From positions 988,219-1,052,218 of the forward strand of contig NZ_JAYKKE010000001.1 of the NCBI RefSeq assembly GCF_036336025.1: 64,000 nucleotides of DNA, read 5' to 3'. This document shows positions 9,223 through 16,302 of the stretch, one piece after another; position 1 is the first letter of the stretch; every line of letters starts with the position of its first letter. The notes beneath the pieces are model-generated. The model was not told the origin of the DNA and ran no database searches. It saw only the letters and a list, made by a program, of their open reading frames with translations. Source of the DNA: Stomatohabitans albus. Lineage in GTDB: Bacteria; Actinomycetota; Nitriliruptoria; Euzebyales; Euzebyaceae. The translations under genes and the position numbers were made by a program.

Positions 9223-9542
9223 TTAAAAATAGGCGATAAAGCCTTATAAATAGCTATTTTGTGAGTGTTGTGCTTGCAAAATGCTTGCAAATTATATTTT
9301 TGTATATAAAAACGCTAGTCAGTCTTAATAGATTATGAATGAATATCTCGGAAAGACTAAAACGGACAAAAAGGAATCGGTAATCGGTACGATTAAGGAG
9401 CATCAGGTGGCTAAGGCTAGCGACTTTGTTTTATTGAAAAATATGTGGAACTATATGGAATGATTTTTAGACGCCAGTATAATCTTTATTAAAGATTTCC
9501 TCACTCTGGAGAATGATAAGGGTCTATAGATTAGGAGTGAAT
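9223..9542 (+). other. AT-rich junction after guaA with a direct repeat
   Basis: 320 bases with a sharp drop in GC directly after the guaA stop. It holds a close direct repeat of TGCTTGCAAA (9271-9280 and 9282-9291) and one small open frame (9335-9463). I found no integrase remnant, and no second copy of the guaA end downstream that would mark an attachment site. Confidence 0.5.
9335..9463 (+). CDS. Possible small protein, 42 residues
   Basis: ATG to TGA, 42 codons, lysine-rich first half (KTKTDKKES) and a more hydrophobic end (FVLLKNMWNYME). There is no clear ribosome binding site and I recognise no family. It may be a fragment of a gene lost at the island edge. Confidence 0.22.
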   Translation: MNEYLGKTKTDKKESVIGTIKEHQVAKASDFVLLKNMWNYME

Positions 9543-11096
9543 ATGTATATATCAAAAATATGGCTTCATAACTTTAAGAGCTTTTCTGGTTCTCATGAGT
9601 TAGAATTATGTGACGGTATTAATTTTTTTGTAGGTAACAATAATTGTGGGAAAACAACAATATTTAAAGCCATTGAGTTCATCCAGTCGGGTAAAAATAA
9701 GTTAGATTATATCACGAAAGGAAAGGAAGATGAAAATGTGTGTGTTGAGATTGAATTCTCTGGTAAAGATATTAAAGATTTAGTAGACTCTGATCATTTA
9801 AATCTTTCAAAATATAGACAGTATATAACAGAGATAATAGGTTCTAATGATGAAGAGCCTATCTATAGTATCAGGGTGATGAGAAGTTCAGAAGAAACAA
9901 AATTAAAAAGCAAAAAAGGTGTATTGGATATAAAGAATGTTAGAGTCTATAATCCATCATCGAGAGAAAAGGAAAAAATTAAGCGGTATGAGAATCCAAC
10001 TGGAATAGATAAAACTATTACTGCTCTATTTGATCCACAATACGTATATTCAGATTTAAAAAATGAAGACTATCAAGACTTTGGAAAAACAAAGATTGTT
10101 GGAAAGATGATTAATGATATTACGAGAGAATTTCAAAATGAACCTATTTGGCGAGGTTTTACGGAATCATATAGAGAGGCATTCGGAGAGAAAGGTTTAT
10201 CGGGTATATTAAGTGGGTTAGAAAAAGAAGTGTCTGATATCCTAGCCGAGCAGTATGGTGAAGGTGAGGTGGAGTTTGATTTTGCCCCTCCTGAAATAGA
10301 TATCTTACTAAAGACAGGAAATATCTTACTATCAGACAATGGTATTAAAACACCTGTATCTGATAAAGGTACGGGGATGCAGCGGGCTTTGGCATTAAGT
10401 TTAATACAGGTATATGCAAAAAAGACTAATAAGTTGACGAATGGGATTGGTAAGCCAATTATATTCTGTATCGATGAACCAGAAACATTTCTACATCCAA
10501 AAGCCCAAGATAGGCTGATGGAAGCTTTTATGCAATTATCTCATCGCTATCAAATATTTATAACTACTCATTCCCCCTATTTACTTAAGTATTACGATAA
10601 AAAATCTCATCAGATTACTATATTCTCTAAAGGTAATAATACAAGTCAAGTCAAGTCGCAAGATATGCTTGATCTGTTTAGTAGTTATTCTCCATCGTGG
10701 GGGGAAATTAATTATTTTGCATTTGATGTTCTGAGTGTTGAATTTCATAATGAATTATACGGTTATATGCATTATCATATCGCGGAAATTGATTCTAACT
10801 ATAGTTCAATAACTAAGTTCGATAATTGGTTACGAGACCAGTCTGTTAAACTTTTAGATGCAAAAGAGGGGTATATGGATATTTGTAAGGATGATTGTAT
10901 AGATTTAGACTATATTCGTGAGTCTAACGGAAAAATGAAGATTCAAAAGGTAACTCTACCTACTATTATTCGTAATATAATTCATCATCCTGAAAATAGA
11001 AATAATAATTTTTCTACCCAACAGTTAGATATATCGACTCGATTGCTAGTTGGTATTATAAAACAATTTATGAACACTGAAAAACAGTGTGATTGA
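9543..11096 (+). CDS. OLD/RecF-like AAA ATPase with C-terminal RX4H motif
   Basis: 517 residues from ATG 9543 (AGGAG six bases upstream). It is an SMC/RecF-like ATPase split by a long middle region: Walker A GNNNCGKTT at 31-39, signature-like DKGTGMQRALALS near 280, Walker B FCIDEPETFLHP near 311, and the switch His in TTHSPYLL near 345. No TOPRIM nuclease domain is visible, so it is not a standard OLD nuclease. The C-terminal domain ends with RNIIHHPEN (R477 to H482, an RX4H spacing as in HEPN ribonucleases). ATPases of this kind are common in phage-defence systems. The gene is strongly AT-rich and lies directly after guaA. A role in defence with an HEPN-type effector is inference. Confidence 0.75.
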   Translation: MYISKIWLHNFKSFSGSHELELCDGINFFVGNNNCGKTTIFKAIEFIQSGKNKLDYITKGKEDENVCVEIEFSGKDIKDLVDSDHLNLSKYRQYITEIIGSNDEEPIYSIRVMRSSEETKLKSKKGVLDIKNVRVYNPSSREKEKIKRYENPTGIDKTITALFDPQYVYSDLKNEDYQDFGKTKIVGKMINDITREFQNEPIWRGFTESYREAFGEKGLSGILSGLEKEVSDILAEQYGEGEVEFDFAPPEIDILLKTGNILLSDNGIKTPVSDKGTGMQRALALSLIQVYAKKTNKLTNGIGKPIIFCIDEPETFLHPKAQDRLMEAFMQLSHRYQIFITTHSPYLLKYYDKKSHQITIFSKGNNTSQVKSQDMLDLFSSYSPSWGEINYFAFDVLSVEFHNELYGYMHYHIAEIDSNYSSITKFDNWLRDQSVKLLDAKEGYMDICKDDCIDLDYIRESNGKMKIQKVTLPTIIRNIIHHPENRNNNFSTQQLDISTRLLVGIIKQFMNTEKQCD

Positions 11097-11320
11097 TTAA
11101 TAGTCCATTTAATTCTAAAACACCTGCTATATTTATTATCGATACAAGAGCTGTGAGTAGTCTACATCAATATTTATTAACTATATTAGATATTGAAATC
11201 TTCATTTACGATACATGCATGAGTTTTAGTGCGTTAGGCAAGTAACGATTTCAAGACATCGCATTTAACAGCACATCGGTCAAGGTATTCGATGAAAACG
11301 TAAAGATCGAGCACGACGAG

Positions 11321-11962
11321 ATGCTAGAAATGATTAATGAAGCGGTTAAAGCCCCATCGTCGGTGAATATGCAACCCTGGCGGTTCCTAGTGGTAGATAG
11401 TCCTAAAGGCAAGGACATTCTCCGACCGCTCATTCGCTTTAACACGCGCCAAAACGATACGTCGGCCGCAATGGTCGTGGTGTTTGGTGATATGCGTTGC
11501 TATGAGAATGCTGAGGACATTTTCTCTCGGGCCGTTGCGCAGGGCATGAAGCTAGAAGAGATTAAACAGCAGACGCTAGCGATGTTCTTGCCAGGGTATG
11601 AGCAAGCTCCCCGTGAAGTAATGAACGACATCGTGAAGATTGATTCCAGTCTTGCGGCAATGCAGTTCATGCTGGTGGCCCGTGCGCATGGCTATGACAC
11701 GAACCCTATCGGTGGGTTTGAAACAGACCAGATTGCAGAAGCGCTGGGGTTGGATGCCGAACGCTATGTGCCGGTATTGATCGTGGCGATTGGTAAAGCC
11801 AACTATGACTCACACCCCACCGTACGTCTTGACGCAAAGGAAATCACACTTTGTATAACGCGTCCAGCCGCTATCTCGCCTCGGGTAGCGGCTTTATTTA
11901 TAGTTCAATATAAAAACATGATGGAGCGTTATGAACAAAGCAAGGCTAGAAACATTAACTGA
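11321..11962 (+). CDS. Nitroreductase family protein, damaged at both ends
   Basis: The core is a nitroreductase: APSSVNMQPWRFLVV near the start of this frame and the C-terminal YVPVLIVAIGK region are typical of FMN-dependent enzymes. Homology in the same frame begins upstream, from 11246 (DIAFNSTSVKVFDENVKI), but a TAA lies just before it and no usable start codon exists, so translation can only begin at internal ATG 11321. The usual Arg residues of the N-terminal RRSVR FMN-binding motif are absent. At the 3' end, a one-base shift at 11849 would give KEITFV and a TAA at 11856-11858; in the present frame the protein runs about 35 residues further, through a terminator hairpin and into the next gene. 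I regard it as a decaying gene. Confidence 0.7.
   Translation: MLEMINEAVKAPSSVNMQPWRFLVVDSPKGKDILRPLIRFNTRQNDTSAAMVVVFGDMRCYENAEDIFSRAVAQGMKLEEIKQQTLAMFLPGYEQAPREVMNDIVKIDSSLAAMQFMLVARAHGYDTNPIGGFETDQIAEALGLDAERYVPVLIVAIGKANYDSHPTVRLDAKEITLCITRPAAISPRVAALFIVQYKNMMERYEQSKARNIN
11866..11893 (+). terminator. Terminator at the original end of the nitroreductase gene
   Basis: Inverted repeat AGCCGCTA / TAGCGGCT with a 12-base loop, followed by TTTATTT. It lies inside the extended nitroreductase reading frame, which supports the view that the gene originally stopped at 11858. Confidence 0.65.
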
Positions 11963-12494
11963 CGGCATTATCGCAATTGTTGCCACCATCATGGTCTTAG
12001 AACTTAAGGTTCCAGACACCACTAGCCTGGATGGCCTTATCTCAGAAGTACCCATATTTGTCGCCTACATCAGTAGCTACATTCTGGTGTTTTTGATGTG
12101 GTTCATGCACCACAACCTCTTTATGAGCGCCAAGCACCTCACGATAAAGACCTACCTCTACAACGCGCTATGGCTGTTCTTTGTAACCCTCATCCCGTTT
12201 ACAAATGCTTGGGTTGGCGAAGGGTTGGGCTCCTCAATTCATCCCATTGTCTATGACGTGAACGTTCTACTTGGCACGTTCGCTTACCAACTACTCAACC
12301 AGCAAATTGCGAAAGACAATCCCGACTCTGGACGAACAGCTAGCTATGGCCAGAAAGATCGCATATTCCTCTATATCGGTTGCGTGGCGAGCATTGCTGT
12401 CGCCGTATTCGTACCAATTGTTGCCATCTTCATGATGACCGTCATCCTCGTCCTCATGGCCTACCGAGTTCTCACCGTTGACATGCTGGGATGA
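11931..12494 (+). CDS. TMEM175 (DUF1211) family potassium channel-like protein
   Basis: 187 residues with about five to six hydrophobic segments. The N-terminus RLETLTDGIIAIVATIMVLE matches the first helix of bacterial TMEM175 homologues, which form potassium-permeable channels; the second helix carries SYILVFLMWFMHHN. Bacterial members usually have one six-helix repeat per subunit, which fits this length. Base composition is like the housekeeping genes, unlike the AT-rich genes on both sides, so together with the nitroreductase it appears to be a resident block between two acquired pieces. Confidence 0.8.
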   Translation: MNKARLETLTDGIIAIVATIMVLELKVPDTTSLDGLISEVPIFVAYISSYILVFLMWFMHHNLFMSAKHLTIKTYLYNALWLFFVTLIPFTNAWVGEGLGSSIHPIVYDVNVLLGTFAYQLLNQQIAKDNPDSGRTASYGQKDRIFLYIGCVASIAVAVFVPIVAIFMMTVILVLMAYRVLTVDMLG

Positions 12495-12610
12495 AGAGTA
12501 TTTGACAAATAGCAAAACATAATAGAGAATATTAGAGTCAATACTTTAAACTCATCTGTGCTAGATAGTAAAACTTATGGCTTGATTTGTTATATTATTA
12601 GGATAGATTT

Positions 12611-14458
12611 ATGTATTATTTTGATGAATCTAAAGAAAATGACGACTTGGAGCGCGAAGAGGAGAAGCTTCGTAACTATAATATACAGCTTCTATTTGAT
12701 GGCTATTGGTATTCTGAGCTGCCTCCTATAATAGATATAGTGGAAATGAAGGATAGGCTTACTTTTCTGATAGATAAAATAAATAAGAATAATGATTGGG
12801 GAATATACGACCTAGATAATGAAGATTTTATTAAAGGATTTAAGGCAATTAATTCTCCATCCTATATCTATAATGATGGCGTTGAGCCTATAATATTCTT
12901 TGAGTTTAAAAAGAATGGTTCATTTCGAGAAATGCAAATACCTAATCTACTTTATTATATTGCATTTGTGTATAATACAATGAATGTCTATTCTAGTTTG
13001 TTTCGTGAGCTATATGAAAATGATAAGTACAAAGGAATAGTAAGGCACTCAAATTCATATATATTATTCGCCGATGAGTTTTATGTGGATAGATCTTATT
13101 TTGCAGAGGATCTAATACATACTAGTTTCTTCGCCATTAAGAATAACAAGGGGACAAATCAACTTGCCCATGATGCTAATAATAACAGATATTTAGATAT
13201 GCAAGGATCGAAATTATATAAGGTAAAATTAGATATAGAGTCATTCTATCCTAATATATATACACATCATCTAAGTGCATTGAAAGATGTATATCCATAT
13301 AAAGAATTTAATGGTTGTGATCAATATTTCAAATTTCTAGATTATTATAATATGAAGATAAATAATAACCAAACAAAGGGAATAGCGTCGGGCGTGTTTT
13401 CATCTACGCTTTCTGCCGAATTGCTAATGGTAGTTATAGATTATTATATTGATAAATTAATTAGCGAATTGGATATTGAAGATATTCAAGAGCCATCTTA
13501 TCTCTCTGAGGAAATAACCTATATTCGTTATGTAGACGATTTGACCTTTTTTTCAGATTCAATTGAGAAAATTCAATCTCTAATACCTGCAGTAGAAAGA
13601 ATTTTGAATAAATATCGCTTACGAATAAATGCTAATAAGACGGAAAAAGTAGAAAGTGTGCGTGATTTTAATCGAGTTGATTTTATAGATTTAAAAAATA
13701 GATTTACATTCCTGGAAAAAGGAAGTAGTGAGGGGTGTCTTTTGGATAAGGATATGTTATTTAGCATTAAGAGACAAATTGGAGCTTATCTAGACAGTGA
13801 TGAAATACCTACAGTAAAAAGTATAATAAGTTCAATCGAATCTGCTATTAATGATGGTAGGCTAGTGTTTTTTGATTCCGGAACAGTTGGGGAAGCATTT
13901 GATCCTGTTATAAATCATTTTATTCTGTATTTACTTCAATTGCTATGTAGTGAACCTGTTTTGGGTACTAGGTGCTATAGGCTAATTCTATCTACTTCAA
14001 AATATATACTAAATGCATTCGATAGTGGGAATGATATTGCGCTAGAATTGAATAGATATATCGCTCAAGTCTTAAAGTCTAAAGTAAGCTATATTAATAA
14101 ATATTTTCATGATACATTAATTCAGCTATGGCATTATTATGTTCTAAGAGAAGTAGATCCTCGGTTTAATTTTAGTGAATTGGGAAAATATTTTGTTGAT
14201 CTCGAAATTAATCCAATTTTAGCAGCTATTATGGTAGAATCAGGTAGAGAAAAGAACAGAAAAATATTTAATTATATAAAAGATAGGTATGTTGATTCAA
14301 TAGAGGATTGTACCGAGGGCCAATGGAAGAATAGTATTATGTTTTCTAAGTGGTGGTTTCCGATTTTTATTATATATTTGAATGATGGATACAATTACTA
14401 TGGGTATAATATGAGTATAAATTCTGTATATAAATATCTGAATAATGAGGGCTCGTAA
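12611..14458 (+). CDS. Reverse transcriptase of the Abi/UG (defence-associated) type
   Basis: 615 residues, very AT-rich. RT palm motifs are clear: motif A KLDIESFYPNIYTH with catalytic D208, motif B KGIASGVFSSTLSAE (256-270) and motif C YVDDLTFF with D309 and D310. Motif B lacks the PQG of group II intron and retron enzymes, and the retron VTG element is missing. FYPNIYTH in motif A is typical of AbiK/AbiA/Abi-P2 and related unknown-group RTs. About 270 residues follow the palm, predicted all-helical, as in class 1 Abi/UG proteins with an alpha-repeat C-terminus. There is no endonuclease or maturase domain. Such RTs confer abortive phage resistance, sometimes with a non-coding RNA. The assignment to the group is by motif reading. 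Confidence 0.85.
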   Translation: MYYFDESKENDDLEREEEKLRNYNIQLLFDGYWYSELPPIIDIVEMKDRLTFLIDKINKNNDWGIYDLDNEDFIKGFKAINSPSYIYNDGVEPIIFFEFKKNGSFREMQIPNLLYYIAFVYNTMNVYSSLFRELYENDKYKGIVRHSNSYILFADEFYVDRSYFAEDLIHTSFFAIKNNKGTNQLAHDANNNRYLDMQGSKLYKVKLDIESFYPNIYTHHLSALKDVYPYKEFNGCDQYFKFLDYYNMKINNNQTKGIASGVFSSTLSAELLMVVIDYYIDKLISELDIEDIQEPSYLSEEITYIRYVDDLTFFSDSIEKIQSLIPAVERILNKYRLRINANKTEKVESVRDFNRVDFIDLKNRFTFLEKGSSEGCLLDKDMLFSIKRQIGAYLDSDEIPTVKSIISSIESAINDGRLVFFDSGTVGEAFDPVINHFILYLLQLLCSEPVLGTRCYRLILSTSKYILNAFDSGNDIALELNRYIAQVLKSKVSYINKYFHDTLIQLWHYYVLREVDPRFNFSELGKYFVDLEINPILAAIMVESGREKNRKIFNYIKDRYVDSIEDCTEGQWKNSIMFSKWWFPIFIIYLNDGYNYYGYNMSINSVYKYLNNEGS

Positions 14459-14555
14459 AATAACTTTAGCTATACATAGAAGGAATCTCCACTGGCAAGA
14501 TCTTTATTATCTCTGGTTAGGTTATGTAGATCTCACTGCCATACCAGGGGTTTTG

Positions 14556-14603
14556 CCGCATGTCAGGACATGTGGACAGCAGGAATTGGACATAGGTCCT
14601 GCT
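14556..14603 (+). repeat. Two adjacent hairpins downstream of the reverse transcriptase gene
   Basis: First repeat: CCGCATGTC (14556-14564) against GACATGTGG (14567-14575), with one G-U pair. Second: AGCAGGA (14578-14584) against TCCTGCT (14597-14603). They start about 100 bases after the RT stop, where base composition returns to normal. They could be the RT transcript's terminator or part of a structured RNA. Confidence 0.45.
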
Positions 14604-14656
14604 AGGGTTAGGGAAGGCCTAGGTACTAGGCGTAAAGCTAGCGATAGGAGTTAATC

Positions 14657-14776
14657 ATGGAAGACAAAGGTTTCTTAGACCAGGCCATGGGCAAGGCCAA
14701 GGAAGTAGCCAGCGACGTATCTGACGCCGTCAGCGAGGTAGCCCAGAAGGCAAAGGATGCCCTCGACGGCAAGTAA
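14657..14776 (+). CDS. Small CsbD/antitoxin-like helical protein, 39 residues
   Basis: 39 residues starting ATG 14657 with TAGGAG upstream. The protein is Lys/Ala/Asp-rich and should form one amphipathic helix (GFLDQAMGKAKEVASDVSDA is the first half). The pattern recalls the short actinobacterial antitoxin-like/CsbD-like proteins found near stress genes, but the length is too short for a firm family call. A terminator hairpin follows 24 bases after the stop, so it is a single-gene unit. Base composition is that of the housekeeping genes. Confidence 0.65.
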   Translation: MEDKGFLDQAMGKAKEVASDVSDAVSEVAQKAKDALDGK

Positions 14777-14800
14777 GTTTCCTCAACACTGAGGTAGCTG

Positions 14801-14825
14801 AGAGCGATCACAATGTGGTCGCTCT
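14801..14825 (+). terminator. Hairpin terminator after the small helical protein gene
   Basis: AGAGCGATCAC / GTGGTCGCTCT with a 3-base loop and one G-U pair, followed by TCTTG. Confidence 0.6.
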
Positions 14826-14992
14826 TCTTGTATCCAAATATTTATAAGCCATGGCTGACTTCTCTAAAGATGGTATTTCAGGGCTGAAATAGCGGCCAGC
14901 ATCCACCCGCCTGGAGTCCCCTTCCGCAAGCGTCAGTTTTACCAAGTACCGTATTGCTAACCAGCAAACAGTGGGCCAAGGGAGCGAATTAT

Positions 14993-15166
14993 ATGGATTC
15001 TCGAAAAATGGTTATTGGCGGTACCTGGATTGTCTTAGCCATTCTGTTTGCTGTTTATTACCAAGAACCACTCGCGACGCTCTTATTCTTGGCAGTTGGG
15101 GTTGCGTTCATCTATTCGAGTACAAAATCAACACCCAAAGAGACGGGTGCTGCAACTAAACACTGA
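14993..15166 (+). CDS. Small membrane protein, 57 residues
   Basis: Start ATG 14993 preceded by AAGGGAG. One or two hydrophobic segments (GGTWIVLAILFAVYY, then ATLLFLAVGVAFIY) separated by a QEP turn, with a positively charged N-terminus and a polar tail. A longer open frame upstream adds 13 residues without a ribosome binding site. No family recognised; a two-helix hairpin in the membrane is the most that can be said. Confidence 0.55.
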   Translation: MDSRKMVIGGTWIVLAILFAVYYQEPLATLLFLAVGVAFIYSSTKSTPKETGAATKH

Positions 15167-15254
15167 GTAAACCCCTGACCTCTCCATTCCAGAAACCGAA
15201 CGTACTCAAAGCCCAGCCAGCGCCAATCACATGACTTGCTCCAGATGTATGCGT

Positions 15255-15379
15255 TCTCGTGAGACGGTATGAGATCAACCCATCAAGAAAACTTGAACTA
15301 GTAAAGGATGCTCAACCTGCCCATTGACATCGCAAACGTCCTCGGAGTCAGCGTGTACGACCTGTTCATATTCGACTAG
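15255..15379 (+). pseudogene. Remnant of an XRE-type helix-turn-helix regulator
   Basis: Three overlapping frames together spell the second half of a short XRE/Cro regulator: SRETV (frame from 15255), then RYEINPSRKL in a shifted frame, then IDIANVLGVSVYDLFIFD to a TAG at 15377-15379. This matches the usual order recognition helix, NPS turn, IA..LGVSV.DLF end. At least two frameshifts and loss of the N-terminal half make it non-functional. It is the only recognisable content of the 360-base gap before the alarmone synthetase gene. Confidence 0.6.
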
Positions 15380-15526
15380 GCCGACATTTCCCACACGAGC
15401 CCGCACACCCCAGCCATCAACACTGGGAACAATTCACTGAGATGAAATCGCTCTCCTGCCCTCACCCAGTGGGGTACAGTTGATAGCGCCTGGCGGCCAG
15501 TTGGAGCAGCCCGTTAAGGAAAGACA

Positions 15527-16231
15527 ATGAAAGACGAGACCGCGATTAACGAGCGTGTTGAACAACTATTCAAAGAGTTCATGTTCGATGAACAGGCCAC
15601 TGAGTGGGTTCGTGATCGCACCAAAACGGTTGAGCGTATGTTGTCGCGCTACCAATGCGCTATCTATGAAATCGAGACGAAGTTCAACGTGCTCAACACA
15701 GAGTTTTCTCTCGATCACGACCGCAATCCGATCAACAGCATTCATTCTCGACTTAAAACCTTTGACAGTATCGTTGAGAAAATCCAGCGGCGTGGACTGC
15801 CCCAAACTTTTGAATCGATTGAAGAGAACCTGCACGACATCGCTGGGGTTCGGGTGGTCTGCACCTTTCCAGAGGATATTTACCACCTGCGGAACGCCCT
15901 CTTAAAACAGGACGATATCTACCTGATCGAAGAGAAGGATTACGTCAAAAACCCCAAGCCCAACGGATACCGCAGTTTGCACCTCATCGTGAAAGTGCCC
16001 GTCTTTTTGGCTGCCGAAAAGCACCTGATGAAGGTTGAGATTCAGATGCGCACCATTGCGATGAACTTTTGGGCCAGCCTTGAACACCAGATTCGGTACA
16101 AGAAAGACATCGAATTCACCGAAGAAATGGCAAATGAGCTCAAAGAATGTGCGGAACTCTCCGCCACCCTTGACAAGCGCATGGACACGTTGCGTAAAGC
16201 GACCATTGAGCGAACCGCCCCCTCCATCTAA
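15527..16231 (+). CDS. Small alarmone synthetase (RelA/SpoT-domain GTP pyrophosphokinase)
   Basis: 234 residues containing only the synthetase domain: the GVRVVCTF strand, EKDYVKNPKPNGYRSLH (substrate-binding YRSLH) and VEIQMRTIAMNFWASLEHQ are hallmarks of the RelQ/RelP-type enzymes. These make (p)ppGpp from ATP and GDP/GTP without a hydrolase or regulatory domain. Length is right for the RelQ group. ATG 15527 has AAGGAAAG upstream. The gene is followed after 71 bases by pcrA. Activity is probably set by expression and by oligomerisation, as in the family. Confidence 0.92.
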   Translation: MKDETAINERVEQLFKEFMFDEQATEWVRDRTKTVERMLSRYQCAIYEIETKFNVLNTEFSLDHDRNPINSIHSRLKTFDSIVEKIQRRGLPQTFESIEENLHDIAGVRVVCTFPEDIYHLRNALLKQDDIYLIEEKDYVKNPKPNGYRSLHLIVKVPVFLAAEKHLMKVEIQMRTIAMNFWASLEHQIRYKKDIEFTEEMANELKECAELSATLDKRMDTLRKATIERTAPSI

Positions 16232-16302
16232 TGCGGTAGAACAAACCTGGCCACTGCTTTCAGATACTCGAACGCAGGTTCGATTTGCGCTAGGCTCTGA
16301 GC

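Noticed and set aside
12611..14458. Retron (RT plus msr/msd) interpretation
   Set aside because: The RT lacks the retron-specific VTG region, motif B differs, and no msr-msd-like inverted pair is seen upstream of the gene.
14445..14654. 69-codon open frame overlapping the end of the RT gene
   Set aside because: It runs through the hairpins after the RT gene, lacks a ribosome binding site and gives no recognisable protein.
9200..15600. Second copy of the guaA end (GATTGAGTGGGAGT) as an attR site
   Set aside because: The only partial match (TGAGTGGGT near 15600) is inside the alarmone synthetase gene and too short to mean anything.
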